Shown one piece after another: positions 1 to 16,194 of a stretch of 64,000 bases of DNA. The stretch is from the NCBI GenBank assembly GCA_000727475.1, contig KL647288.1, positions 10,260,732-10,324,731 of the forward strand, written 5' to 3'. The number at the start of each line of letters is the position of its first letter. The first letter of the stretch is position 1. The notes beneath the pieces are model-generated. The model had not been told where the DNA came from. It made no database searches and saw only the letters and a list, made by a program, of their open reading frames with translations. The translations under genes were made by a program, and so were the position numbers. The stretch comes from Sarcocystis neurona (taxonomy: Eukaryota; Apicomplexa; Conoidasida; Eucoccidiorida; Sarcocystidae).

Positions 1-2
1 AG

Positions 3-314
3 GTTGAGAGCTTTCGTGAAATTGACGACATCCACAGTTTCGGCAGTTCTCCTCCTCTGAAGATCCGTGGCTCTGAGCGCACACCCGTTTGCGGGGTACT
101 GAAACACACAGCAGTTAGAGACTGCGAAGGACCAAACATTGATCCGAAGAGAATTTCTCACTTGCTACAAGAGCCACTGCTAATTGCACGCCTCACTGCC
201 ATGCAAGTGATGAGCGCCGCTACGAGTGCGCCGTTATCGCATATAACTGGAACTGCTTGGAAACTCATGGACGAGTTGTTGGCCGCCTATGATGAGACAC
301 ACAGTACAGACTAG
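3..314 (+). CDS. 3' end of an unrecognised protein-coding gene (partial)
   Basis: One reading frame stays open from base 3 to a TAG at 312-314, giving about 103 residues with no start codon, so this is the last exon of a gene that begins outside the window. Bases 1-2 are AG, so the window may open exactly at a splice acceptor; that is only a possibility. The peptide is mixed and globular-looking (it ends in the motif KLMDELLAAYDE), without low-complexity runs, membrane segment or a motif I recognise. The AG-flanked open frame and balanced composition support coding, but a chance open frame of this size is not excluded. Confidence 0.45.
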   Translation, partial: VESFREIDDIHSFGSSPPLKIRGSERTPVCGVLKHTAVRDCEGPNIDPKRISHLLQEPLLIARLTAMQVMSAATSAPLSHITGTAWKLMDELLAAYDETHSTD

Positions 315-1135
315 GAGACAACTTTCGTGAACGTGAAGATGCGAGAAGTTTTTGTGGTGCCACGTACTGTGGCGTCTTGAATTGGTACGACGCGGCGTTG
401 ACGCCGAGGTCTAGGTACTTGGCCTGATGTCATACGCCCCTTGTACACGCTCTAACAAAACCATGTTATCTAGCCCCCGCTACAGGTATAGACAACTTCT
501 ATGAAAGTGAAGGTGCATGGTGTCCTTTCGGGGTCACGCAATCTGGCCATGGATGTTTGTCGCCAGACTCTCAATGCTGTTCGGCATAATGTGATACACG
601 TTTTCTTCACGCACAGACAAAAATGTATTCTCTAAAACTGCTGTAGCGTCACTGCGACTTCACTGCGTGGCTACGGAGAAGTGTAGTCGATTTTGTTCGG
701 GGAGGAAGGCTCCTTTCGCCGGCTAATAGAAGTGCACACTGGAGGACATATCCTACCCAAGACAACTACGTGGGACAAGACAGAGCAGTCTTCCGGGAGG
801 CATCCTGCACTCCGGACAGGCAAACGGCATCTGCCCTGGCTGTACAACGCTCTACCAGCTGAACCGCGTACCCATGTAGTTTGCGCTTTGAAGGTTTTCT
901 CCACGCCGATGTATGCACAGGTGACGTTTTGTATATTTGGATGTGTTTCGTATTTCCTTGTTACAAAGCTGGAGAGGTGCATTTTCCGACGGGTCAGCTC
1001 GATGCACTGTATTGTCAACGTAACTTTTATATAAATGCGCTGTACGCGTCCTATTCCTGGCGCGTAGCCTTCTCCACGGCTTCCTTTCGGTACAGCGCGC
1101 GCCGGTTGGCGCTACGTAGTACCATAGGCAATCAA
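315..1135. other. No gene recognised
   Basis: Downstream of the partial gene I see no long frame and no repeat. Short frames on both strands (for example 671-1018) overlap each other and show no domain. If the minus-strand candidate at 1136-2164 is real, this stretch lies between two convergent genes and would hold both 3' untranslated regions. Confidence 0.3.
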
Positions 1136-2164
1136 CTACAGAAGGCGAAGCGGAGACACCGTGCACTTGGGCTTTCCAGACAAAAATGTCCTCAACACTA
1201 CCGGGTCTAGACTGCAGATGCAAGCGCGCTCGGTGCTGGGTGGAATCATTACCGATTATCTCCAAGAGACAGCACGTGAACCCCACATACCTGAACCCTT
1301 CAGTCTGAAACATATCAATTCGATTCCGTGTAGAGATTTCACGAAGTGCGCGCATGTGATGTCGCAGTAAAGCTTAATTGTTTTAGGTGAGTGGTGATCT
1401 GCCGGGAAGGTGCTCGGCTGTGTTGGACGCGACATGGTGGCGAATGTAAGACAAGGTGCAGGGTGCCGCGTCCCGACAATAACGAATCGCATTTGTCCTC
1501 TGCTTCAGCAGCACCTAAGGCAGCAGCTCCTGCTTTTGAATGGGCGGTGTGACGTCTCCGGGTGCTGGGCGTAATGTTTGAACGTGCGGGAAGTGCCACT
1601 GCACGGAAGTGGCGATTGTCCTTTTATCATACATTTGTGCACACACATTTACACCGCGTTGAAGATTTCATTGCTTTGGGGTGGCAGTCAGGGGCATCAC
1701 GGCTGCTGTGTGAGTGGTGGCGGTCGGGTGCACATACCCTATTCCGGCTGTCTATACCTAATTCAGAGAAATGGACTCTGTGCATTTTCCGCGCAACTGA
1801 ATATGTTCAGTGCTCCGGTAAATGGCTTACGCGATAAGACCAGTGTTTGCCTTCCGCGTACAAGTGTATGAATTCGTTTCCGCACAGGTACACTTGAATG
1901 CTGGGAAAGAATATCGCTGGAGAGGGCTTGCGCGACTGCACGTGATGGTTCTCGCAGGAACAAGTACTTCTTGTCGCAAGACAGGGGTGGTCTCTTTGTT
2001 AGCACCGCTGACTTGTTTACGTCTTCTGCATAAGCGTGCAGGCGTTTACTTTCGTGCACTCGTCTTTCAATCTCATAGCACACATCCTCTGACGTAAACC
2101 CCGATGCGTACAGCTTATTGCATGGTGGGGGACTTTTACAGAGCGTGCCGAGAACGAAGACTTC
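1136..2164 (-). CDS. Candidate multi-exon gene, unrecognised (3' part)
   Basis: A minus-strand chain can be read as complement(1136..1211, 1291..1372, 1831..2164). The upstream segment is open for over 130 codons (contains YEIERRVHESKRLHAYAED) and meets a donor GTAAGC at 1830. The middle exon ends at a strong donor, CAG before GTATGT at 1290. The last exon follows a CTGCAG acceptor and stops at TAG 1136-1138. Phases are compatible throughout (1, then 2, then a stop in frame). The acceptor of the middle exon is weak, and in-frame read-through alternatives exist. No family was recognised. The true 5' end is unknown and could lie further up, towards 3.1 kb, where another minus frame (2777-3100) looks protein-like. 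Confidence 0.3.
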
Positions 2165-3960
2165 TTATGCATCACCTATCGCGTGCATCAAGCAACACTC
2201 TATGTATTCGCCAACAGTACCTATTGTTGAGCGTACGAGGTGTGAATTTCCCTTTTGTGAGGGTCTACTAGTCTCAATCTTGGCCGCTCGTGTTCAAGGG
2301 TGAATTCGCAAACGTGCTGCTGCATACAGGCGGAAAACCCGTGTACACGAATCCTCCTTTGGCAGGCAGACGTCGCTGCACCAAAATGACGTATTGGGTG
2401 CGTAACAGCCGCTTCTCCTCTGAAGGGAGCTACACCTCCATTACAGTCAGACAGACCCCGCGTGACCGAAATGATCAACTAGGTGCTTAACAGCCGCTTT
2501 TTATCTGAAGTGAGCTACATGTCGACTACAGTACAAGCTTGAGCCGCCCAATTTCTGTGAGTCTCTTTTTGCACGTGGTCGCGAGGCGGACGTTCGAGCG
2601 GTGAGGGATAGACATGCAAAAGGATAGTGCTGCTGCCAGCAGCGATGCCCCAGCGTCAAGAACTGGACACTCGGACGATCACCGCAGGACACACGTAATA
2701 GCGCCACTCGTAGACACGTTGGCACAAGTAGCAGGGCCTCAACGAAATCATTTGACTGCTGTTTGTGGACAGTATCCTAAGCTAAGCAGACCGCGCGTTC
2801 TGTGAGAACATCTTGCAGTCTGTATGTGCTGAGGTCTTCGGTACAGACACCGCACAAAATTGTAAAATGTGTCATTGCACCTGCGGTTTTCACGCCAAAC
2901 CTTCCACGAACGAGTTGTCGTACGTACACGGTTTTTCGTGAATCTTCAGAAGCAGCTGCGAAGTAATCTTGCCATCTCAGGTTTAGCACCTGTTCTCTCG
3001 CGCTTTCCGCTGGTTCAAACATGTTCGTGCATCCTTCTTGCTGCGTATCCAGTCCACCTTTCAGTTGTATTGACCAGATATTGGCAGACGGTACGTTCAA
3101 AATACGCGAGGGTAGTCATACCACTTTCCACAGCACCAGGTCACTTTCCTTATCTGCACCGTAAATCCGCATTTCCCGTAGACGGCGGCTACATCTACTC
3201 AGGAGATGTACACCATCCAAGCAACAGTTTTAAGTCCAGTGCCTGCAGCTTATTGCACTGTGTGCGTCGACAAGGATACGCGAAATCTATCTATACTCAA
3301 TTTCATGGATTTAGAAGGGCGTGTACTATAACCAAGAAGGTGTGTAGCACGCGTCTTACGGTGGGACTCGCAGTGAGCATGTAGACACGCGCTGTACTGT
3401 GCCGCTTGTTGCGTGAACGTAGTCACCCACGATTCAACGCTATTCTTTAAGGTCAGCCCAGCAGCGCATCCGTGAGGAAGTTAAGAACGATCTAGAATTA
3501 TTCTGTTGTCGAGGGTGGGGACAACACAGGAGGCAGAGAGACGTATATACGAGTGCACACAGGATCGTCGGCTGGTGCGCTCGAGCCACCGTTTTTGCAC
3601 GAAGGCAGTGCACCCGTGTACAGAGATCCTACCGTCACACGTGTGCACAATTAACACGTACACATCTAAAGAAAGGCACGTATGTATCTTGGTTAGTGAC
3701 CACATATAGAATGGCCGCGCATCCTCATGCCTGCGTATCTACGAATTAATTATGTTCCACGTACTGGTTAACACGTACACACGTCCCGCTGTACTACGGA
3801 AGGGTGCACCGATGGTTTTTTTTCTCCTCCACGTGATCGGCGCCTTTGTGTTTTCACTGGTGTGTGTGGCAATCCACCCGCATTTTGGTCAGTTGTTAGT
3901 GCCCGCGGAAGCATGAAAGTGAGCATGGGAAGTTAGCTAGTTGCACATCCTTTTTGAGGC
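2165..3960. other. Region without a supported gene
   Basis: Several frames of 60-170 codons overlap on both strands (plus 2869-3384, minus 2777-3100). Both look weakly protein-like, and I could not link either one to splice sites in a consistent way. No tandem repeat, tRNA-like fold or low-complexity tract is visible. Part of this may be the 5' end of the minus-strand candidate at 1.1-2.2 kb. Confidence 0.25.
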
Positions 3961-7829
<3,869 letters not shown>

Positions 7830-9774
7830 GTGCTCTTCTGAAAGCTTCGCATAGCTTATCCTACACCAACGCTGCTCCATATTGTAGTATTGCGTAGCTT
7901 CACGGCTTCGCAAAATTATTTTTGATGTACGCATGTAAAAGCATACGCAGGTTTTCACGCCTCGCCAGTGATCCGCTGTATTTCCTGCTGGTAGTGTCTT
8001 CTGCGTCTCCTGTCCGGGCTACTGGATACGCCGGCGTGTCAACAGAAGGCGATACCTGCCGCCATACCCTAACGTGGAACAGACACTTTCACGTGTATGA
8101 ACCGTATGGCAAATGCTTCTCTTCCCCTGTGTCCCCAGTTCAAGCGTCACTCTTCTTCTGTTTCTATGCTCATGCATGGAGGCGACCTTCATTCCTCCCC
8201 CAGTGGGCGCCTTCGTTTTTTTGCGTACGGTGACTTCCTACGGTGACCGCATCTGACCAACGCGGTGGGTCTATACTGAATATGAAGAGCTTAAAATATT
8301 GACTGCTTCAGAACTACTCCACTCCAGCCTCCTGCTTTCACGATTGCTAGCCCAGTACAATGGTTTGTCTATCCCGACAGTGTTCTCTACTAGGCTCTCC
8401 AAAGAATGGCCTGAGGGGCGTGCAAAAGTCTCCGGCTTACCAGAAATGCGTCCTCGCGTGTACCTCATTCTCCAGTCCATCTACGTTGGGTTTCCCCCGA
8501 AACAGTAGAAAACAAAACAATTGCATATGCGTGTGCCCCAGCAGCTTTGCACGATGGGCATGAGTTTAGATTTTTCGTATGTCTAATTATTCTGACCCCA
8601 CCCGTGTCGCACACGCCATTGCGAATGTAAATGCATGACGAGTGCAAGCTCAGATACAGAAGGAGAAGATTTAGGCACTTGCCGTGGCTTGTGCGTATCT
8701 CTCCCAATAATCCCTGTGCAGCGCAACTACCGTATAGGCTCGTTTCCCCAGCACAAGCCCCTTCTCGGGTGGCGAATGTTGCCGGCCGCCGCGCTCGTGA
8801 GAGATCCATCGCTGCCTTCTTGTCTACGCAGCATGATGAGCACCTCTCTCCCGACTTCACACATAAAAGGCTGCACAATCCATGCGTCCGGGTGGAGGTG
8901 CCGCTTTGTACTTGCTGTGGTAAAGAAGAGGCGTCCAGGGTCAGATTCGCGAAGAAGGCGTGGCAGCATCCACTGGCATGACTCAAATCCCCGTTCATAA
9001 TACCACGTGGAGAAACCACTCGCATTGGTGGCGGGCACACGCGCTGTGCAAGAGAATTTGGGTCACTGATGACACGATTGTCGCTGGGGTTGTTTTTCGT
9101 AGCAAAAAGAAACCATCAAATGAAATGACAAGGGGCTGGCCAGTCAAGTATTTCTAGATGACGAGGGCCACTCTCTGTACACGAGTACTCATTTACACCG
9201 GAAAGCTGCCTCCCCGACATTTTTCCGACTGAGTCTCTCTCTATATGAGCGCCAAACTTGGCACGTGGAGAGTGGCGCTTCCCCTCAAATACCCAAAATA
9301 ATGCTAGAGCACACAGCTGAGGATTCACGTTTGTGCGCTTCTGTACACCTGAAGACAGCCTGCTGTATTGTTAATGAGGGGAATGTATAATACACCGGAC
9401 GCCGCTGGTATATCAGGTATACCAGATTACTTCGTGGTGTTCTTCTCTTACTACCAAGATTGCACACTCTTTTGTCCTGATGTCGGCTTGCGGCGCAGTC
9501 CATGACTTCGAAACCTGCATAGCAGAAGTAGTCACAGCACATCATTTTATCTGCCTGTCGAAATCTCACACTCACGAATCCTTGTCAGCCTGGCGGACGA
9601 GACCGAAAAGCTGCTGGACAGGAGAGGTCTCTGTTACGGGATTGCGAAGGACCGAGAGTCAGTTATTCCTTAGAGGCAGCACGATTCATACTGAAGCGCT
9701 GTGAACCTGCACACATCAAGCCACTGTACCTGGTTGTGCGTCTTCATTGCCATTTCCCGCCACATTGTGGTTAG
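7830..9774. other. 3' flank of beta-tubulin; possible convergent minus-strand gene
   Basis: The tubulin 3' untranslated region must lie in the first part. Minus-strand frames at 8271-8480 and 8727-9038 look protein-like (the second contains PRLLRESDPGRLFFTTAST), and a GTAAGC donor lies at about 8,435 on the minus strand. I could not join the segments in one phase-consistent model. They could be the last exons of a gene converging on tubulin. No repeats are seen. Confidence 0.25.
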
Positions 9775-9979
9775 GTCTGATTCGAAGCAACTGCACAATA
9801 AGTGGGCTAACCAGATACGCAGGAATCTAAGGTTTCCGCTGATAAGCACGCCAGCTCTCTTTGCCAATATCGTTCACGTCAGTTCCCATTACACGCAAGT
9901 GCAACAGGATAACGGGATACTGGCAGATTGGTTAGTCGCCGGGCCTGCAAATTATAAAAAAACCTTCATTCCTGCTGAG
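9775..9979 (+). CDS. Candidate internal exon, unrecognised
   Basis: A 205-bp open segment lies between a pyrimidine-rich acceptor ending GGTTAG at 9774 and the donor GAG before GTGAGG at 9980. It encodes 68 complete codons after one split base and ends in phase 0; the C-terminal part reads ADWLVAGPANYKKTFIPAE. Good splice sites at both ends plus an open frame make a real exon plausible. No family was recognised and no neighbouring exon was joined to it with confidence; the terminal exon candidate at 13218 is on the same strand. Confidence 0.35.
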
Positions 9980-12900
9980 GTGAGGCGTCTCACCCGCTGC
10001 AGTGCTCGCACAAAAGAAAACGTTCTACCTGAGTAGCTGCTGAGCACGACCGGCTGTACGTAGGTTTGTGCGTACACCCTCCCTTTGAGGCACAATGAAC
10101 ATACGTTCTGCTTTCTTAAGTCAGACAATGTACTCGATTATGTATGAGCATCTGTCTGACTGAAACGGAACGGAACTTAAGGCCCAACAGTTGCTGTCTT
10201 CTTTCTTCCGAAAATGGGAGCGCGTGAGCCCTCGCTTGTGGACACTTACGTGGTGGTAGAACGGGCCAGCACACAGTAGTTGACCCCACCTGACGCTTGT
10301 TGTGTAGACACGTCTGCGCGAATGCACATACAGAGTTACGGACTATTACAGAAGTATCGTGAATATGATCTTCGACACCGTATACAGCGTAAGGACATCT
10401 GAGATGAACGCCTTGATACATCCATTCAGAATGTGCGCGCAGCTCCGTGCAGCGAAGCAAAAAGATTTCCGTACCAGAACTGCTTTCGTGGCAGTCACGG
10501 TAGACACCTGCAGACAACAGACTCTCTTGCCGCATACTGCCGTGTATACCAGTGGGGGCCTTCCGTTAAAGTTCGTGCTGCCCCCCTGCGTTTGAATGGC
10601 GCACACGGCGTTCTTCTTGGCTACCGACTAAAGTTAAGAAGCTCAGTGCACCGATGAGTACGCCACAAGACACTTTTCCAACATTACGCACAGCCACCTG
10701 CTGCCATGCGTACAAATTGTCTGTGAGTCTTCCAGGAACACACCGGGGCGCACGATGCAGAAGACTCATCAGTAGAAGGTACTTTTTCCAACAGTGCACT
10801 ATAGATCTTGCAAAGGTACTCCGTGGATTCGCCAGCGGCCGGGGGACGGTGCAGCCCTAGGTGTGGACAGAAAAACTCTTACCTGTAAGCACAACTTTAC
10901 AGTCAGGCTGTCATAGAGACATTAAATGATTCTGCAGGCACCCGGTCCTCGGTTCACGGGCCCACCGGAAGTACTAAGTAGGGCAGAAACCTTGCAACCT
11001 GACAAGTATCGCAGCAGGGTAACAGGAAAGGTGGTTGACATTCGCTGCCACTGTGTGTTTCACCGCAGCACCCACCGGCGGTAATTTCACCGACAACGCG
11101 ACGTCGTGAGGGTGCGCTGAAACTGCCATGCCTGATTCACAGATTTTTTCACAGTTGTCTCAGGGGGGGCTTTGTGCCGCATATGCTCGAGGCATGCAAG
11201 GTAGCTTTCTGGAAACGCATCGAGGAAGAGATCTCGTATTAATCTAGCATTACAAGCCAAATGGGAAGTCGAGAACATCCTCAAAAATAGAGCCTTCCGG
11301 CCAGGTCGCTGGGAGCAGCTACACACGAAAGAGTGGACGACGTTCGGGTTGAACACTGCGTATCGAAGTGCCTGCTAGGACTTGTAGTCCCCTCCCTATC
11401 GAAGTAACAGCCGGAAACAGACGACTACCTGCTTTGTATCCTCAGAATCAGTCATCCGCTTACACGTCTATCTACAGCCTTGCCTGTGTCAGTATGTGGA
11501 CAGTCTTTCCCCGGTGCTAGTACACCGACGTTTCAGCAACGTACACCCATATGTGCGAATTGCTGAAGTAGTCTGCGTGTCCTGATGGTACAAAGTCGTC
11601 CAATCGTCAAAACGTGCTGCCTGAAAGCATCGGGCGTAGGGCGCAACCTCATTAATCACGAGGTAGCCCGTGTCCCTCATGGTGCCGTATGACCACACAT
11701 CAGTCACCTCCACGACTGCACAGCTTCCTTGCCGGCTATGCTTTGCGTTCCCCCCAACCATCCCACGAGTTTCTGCTACTTTACATGTCCACATGGCTGA
11801 AGTCCTCCCAAGTCTACTTGAGGGCGTCACACTGCTGGATAGCAGGCTCTCGATGTTGTCATCGAAGCACGAAGGCGACGCAGTTCCTGATGTCAGTAGT
11901 CAACACCTCTGCTCAGACGTCGGTATACCAGCGGACTCGTCCACAGAACGCTGACTCTTTTCATCAAGACCGCTGTGACGTGATCGTTCTTGCTATGTCG
12001 CGGCATCTACCACACACCTGAAACCTTTTTACGAGTAAATTGTACTACCACGTACAAACACCCGCAGCGCCTCGCGTATACAGAATAATTTCGACGTATG
12101 TGGCGCTCAGTCCAGTTCGCAGAAGAACACTGTGATAATCACACAGCAAGGCCGACACAGAAAAGCCGTGCGTTGTCTGTTGTTGAGTAGTTCGCAAGCC
12201 GATGCAGCTGCATTGCGTTCGCCAGCGCGGACCACAGGGGACGCAACGCGTGGGTGCGCGAAATATCCATGTTACCTGTTAGTGAACGAAAAGTCAGCAT
12301 CCTGACTGTGTCGTTGTAACAGAACAGGAGCCTTCCGTCCGAAAGAGGAGACAAGCGGAAGGAGTAGTGTACAGTGACACTTTCGAGAAGAAAAGGTGTT
12401 TGTCTGAGAGGGCGTCTGTTCGCTGACGGCTCCTTACCCAATTGCATGGTGCCACTTGCCGCCGGTGATGTGGCTACGTATTAATACATGTACACGTATG
12501 TATGTATCTGTGCGAACTACCGGCACGGCCTCAAGCTCCCACGTTGTGGCCGTTTTCACCGGGGCCGCTCACATCGTAAATGCCGCCAATCACCTGCTCG
12601 AGAGGTATTTTCGGCTTCTTCCAGAGACCTACCTTCGCGGCGAGCAGCACGGGAGACCTTACTACGCTGCCGCATTGCCAGGTTTAACGCTCGTGCGTGT
12701 GACTGTTTGCTGTTCAGAGGAAGAAGCCGCTTTGTGGCAATAACCAACTCTGGAGAAAACTGTGCTTGTATTGCTTTACACATTTTCCCCTACGATACAA
12801 TGGGTGTATCTTAAGCGATGCCTCCACTTATCATCAAAGATGACCTGCGTTCGCCCCTCTGCTCTTCGCCTGATAAAGAATACGTCGCAGGCCGTTTTGA

Positions 12901-13217
12901 AGAATCAAGGAGAGGAAGAGGGGAGGACCCGTGACGAGGCAATTTTTATTTTATGCGAATCGACACGGCTGGCATCGTTGCATTGCCGCTTCGAGCCAAC
13001 TACTGGGACTCTTGCTTTCAGGTTCAGTGGCTGCACACAGGTACATGTAGTTTGCCCTCTTACCGGCCACAGCACTGGCCGCGCTGCCTTTAGACAGGTA
13101 TTTGTATTCTTCTCTGCGGGTGAGTTTGCGTACGCCTCTCCTCCAGTTGAAGCAGCAGGTAGTTCTACAGGACTGCCCGCCGCCGCATGTGGTTACCTGA
13201 TTTTGCGAATCTTTTAG
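9980..13217. other. Region with unresolved coding candidates on both strands
   Basis: Protein-like open segments occur on the minus strand at 11489-11890 and 12139-12447 (the latter contains SPLSDGRLLFCYNDTVRML, with a donor-like CAG/GTAACA near 12,270). On the plus strand they occur at 10520-10650 and 12540-12742. They overlap or interleave, so not all can be real, and the strand could not be decided. No repeat, RNA gene or mobile element is apparent. Confidence 0.25.
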
Positions 13218-13329
13218 GGTACGACGTACATTGAATGCAGCAATGCCCGAGTTGCTCAACTTACAGATTGTGTACTTCCCGCACTTCCTGTGGATACGAC
13301 GCGGCCGGGGTGGCTGCAAACTCGGCTAA
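13218..13329 (+). CDS. Candidate terminal exon, unrecognised
   Basis: After a good acceptor (CTTTTAG at 13211-13217) a frame is open for 36 codons to TAA at 13327-13329. The peptide contains AAMPELLNLQIVYFPHFLW, hydrophobic in the middle and basic at the end. The frame begins in phase with one split base. It would close a plus-strand gene whose other exons are unresolved. The reverse strand is also open over part of this stretch, so the call is weak. Confidence 0.27.
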
Positions 13330-14112
13330 TCTTACCTGACAATGTATCCTGATGATGCGTACGCAATAGAGTAGTGTTACACACCCTATGCACCAGGTCT
13401 CAAAAGCAACAAAGCACGCTTGGCCACTACGTCACGCACAGAACGTCAACTGCGGTCATCAAGCTGCATGAAGGTAACACCACGTCGGAAGCGTGCCTTG
13501 GGGTGCAAACGGGTCAACTCCAGAAGACTACGCAGCGGCTGACCTGCTGCAAACGTGCCTTACGTGTCACTCCTTCAGTAAGACACCACAAGTGGTTACC
13601 AACGGCGGGACTGAAGAGGAACGTGAAGGGCTTATTGCCGCACAGTGGCCTGATTACGTTCCGAGAATAGCTGATTCTCATGCCGCCGCCTGCATATTGC
13701 CGCGACGCCGGAAGGCTGCGCGTTCGAGTTCATTTTTCCAACGCAAGACGAAAGAAAAACACGACCAGTTACACAGAAGTAAGTACAGGTGTTCAGATTT
13801 ATGTGTTACGACAGTGTCTGCCTGGTGTCAGTTCAACGTGGAAAGATCGACTTCGGCTGTGGAAGTGACTGAACGCCGGTTGTGCAAGAAGCTGACGGCG
13901 TCACTCATCGGGTGGCTGTGTATCTCTCCGTCGAGGATGTCGTAGCGAGTGGAGCGGCTAGCCTTGCCGAGTTAAGTTAATGTGCGTGCTGTGTTCCTCA
14001 TGCGCTGGTTCAAGCTTGTCCATATAAAATTCCCTCGCTTGGGATTTTCACTCTATGCTGTCAAAGTGGGTGGGAAGTTAGCTCTCTCAAAACGCATTTC
14101 GTCTCGTGCATA
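13330..14112. other. No supported gene; one plus-strand open segment
   Basis: The plus frame 13493-13780 is protein-like (contains TPEDYAAADLLQTCLTCHSF) and ends near a donor AA/GTAAGT at about 13,781. No partner exon was found. The last 170 bases before 14113 would be the 3' untranslated region of the minus-strand candidate that ends there. Confidence 0.22.
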
Positions 14113-14622
14113 CTAGGCCTTCAGCGAGAGGGACAAAAAGCGGTTGAACTGATGGCCTAAGACAACTCCAACGCTTTGTCCTTCCATGCTGATGACAATT
14201 TCCCGATGCAATGCAGAAAAAGTACAGGACTTGAGCAGAACAGAGCGGCATGGTAGAAGGTGCGGTAAGTACTCGCCTTCCTTTTTGGAAAATTGCAAGT
14301 GATTCGGTGTGCACTGCTCAAGAGTGAGCATCACGTCGTACTCCCTGCCAGAGAATATAAGCCCTCAGATTACCGAATACGCATACGATATTTATAGAAT
14401 TAGGCTCTTACCTGCCTCACGCAAGGAACTGAAGTTCGCGTACTGAAGGGCGCCTCATCCTGTAGGACAGAGCGACCGTTGATTCTCCACAATGGCACCA
14501 AAATTCAGTGTGCGTCAAGTGTACCTTCATTGCGAATAGACACACATATGTGTATCCTTACTGAAACAGGCTTGTCACGCTACGCGGTGTGACCACACAC
14601 ACTAGCGTGCCTCTATAAAATC
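14113..14622 (-). CDS. Candidate spliced gene, unrecognised (3' end, three exons)
   Basis: Three minus-strand exons join in one frame: complement(14562..14622), complement(14421..14459) and complement(14113..14344). The sites are: acceptor GACTGCAG, donor GTAAGG; acceptor TCCTACAG, donor GTGAGG; acceptor TCTGGCAG, then a TAG stop at 14113-14115. Introns are 102 and 76 bp. The joined peptide is about 109 residues, ends in RFLSLSLKA, and is soluble-looking with alternating hydrophobic residues, no low complexity and no membrane segment. Four good splice sites with matching phases argue for a real gene. I do not recognise the family. The 5' exons lie further up (above 14.62 kb) and are not resolved. 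Confidence 0.45.
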
Positions 14623-16167
14623 CTGCAGTCAAGCGTAGTAGGATTTTACATATGACCTCTATATCTGTTCCGCCCGTGGTAGTAGTACACCTCATACCGT
14701 TGTCACACAGTGAATGTCTGCGGCCCTGACGCCGCCCTTCCATGATTGTTCACTTTACATTCTTGTTCGTCACATAATTTTCGCACATACGTTCAAGGGA
14801 GACGGAACTTCTAGCAGAGCGACAAAGGCTCCACGCAACAAGTACGCTCAATTGCACTTGGCAACTGCGCGCTGCATGTCAAGTACGGCGGTGCTAATCG
14901 CTCCAGGACCGAATTCTGTAACCCTGTACAGGAAGGGAATGGGAGCGAGGCTGCTCTTGCTGGAAGACTACGTCAGAACAAGGGCTACCAACGGGATGTA
15001 GTTTGGGGGCCACGTGTGTATATATTGCAGTGCGATCGGTGGACCGCAGACAAATTTGTCAAGCAGGTTACTATTGGTTCCTGCGCAGCTACCAGCTGTG
15101 ACTCTCTCAGAGAACGCATGTTGAGAGCGTTCTCCCGTGGCATTTCTCTTCCACATTTTTGCCACGTTACATATTCCTAAGCACGTATAGCGCAGATTTC
15201 CGTGTTGACAACTATTTTACCGCTTAAGTGTTACCGCAAGCGACTACGCCAGCCTGCATATACTCGAAGCAAATGCTGCGACTAGGCAAGGAGGCAGAAG
15301 TGCTCTCTAAATTCGTTTTTATCGAATCCAAGGGCTACGTCTTTGAGACCCAAACCAGATGAGAAAACACAGTTTCCGCATCCGACCACCCGTTCGAGAC
15401 TGGCTTCGTCATCACGTGGAAAGCGCTAATTCGGTACGGGTTACAAAGGAGACAGATGGGTGGGGGGAGCGACATGAGGATGGTTGTGGCACGTCGGGCA
15501 GTCCTGCAGAAGGTGTCAACTGCAGCAGGCCGTGAGCGCGATGACGGATAAAGAGAGAATGCAAGGTGCTATCTCGCGAGCTGTGCAGCAACCTTCCTGC
15601 GCAGGAGAGCACAAACACTGAAACTGGTTTTCGACGGTGCGGTAGAAGGGGACTCAGACTGGCATCTCTGGCCTATTTTGCGACCTCGCAATAGCCAAAA
15701 TGGGGAAGGCCTCCACGCAGGTTAGCCCGTAAGTCAATCACCTGTGTCAGTGTAACGGCGGTTCAACAGAATGGCTCTACATGCGCGTCAAAGTAAGGTA
15801 GACAGCTGTACTTCCATATATTTGTTCCTGCACACATCAACTCCGTCACACTGTCCTTGTATGCGCGGCGGTGTCCCTGTGCCGTTTTCCTGGCCGTCTC
15901 GGAGCAGCGGTTTCATTAGTGGCACGCTTTCAAAGCTGTAGTGTAGTAGCCGTCTGTTGGTGGACGTGCCACCTCAGTTGTTCACATATCATCCGCCGGC
16001 CAGCGTGCCCAGTCTGTGCTTTGGTCTGTTCACTTTCACAACGCTAATGCGCTTGTCAGTGCTTCAGTTGAGCGCAGATCAGACAGTCTGAGAGCGCCGC
16101 TGTCTTACGCAGTTAAGAGCGTTTCTAAGCATCCCTACTGGGAAGTAGAGTACATATGCGGTAGTGT

Positions 16168-16194
16168 AGCCTGAAGTCAATTAGACTTCAGGCT
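16168..16194. repeat. Perfect inverted repeat, 11-bp arms, 5-base loop
   Basis: The arms AGCCTGAAGTC and GACTTCAGGCT are exact reverse complements separated by AATTA. The element sits in a stretch with no gene candidate. It could fold as a short hairpin in RNA or be a protein-binding palindrome; nothing in the sequence decides between these. Confidence 0.8.
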
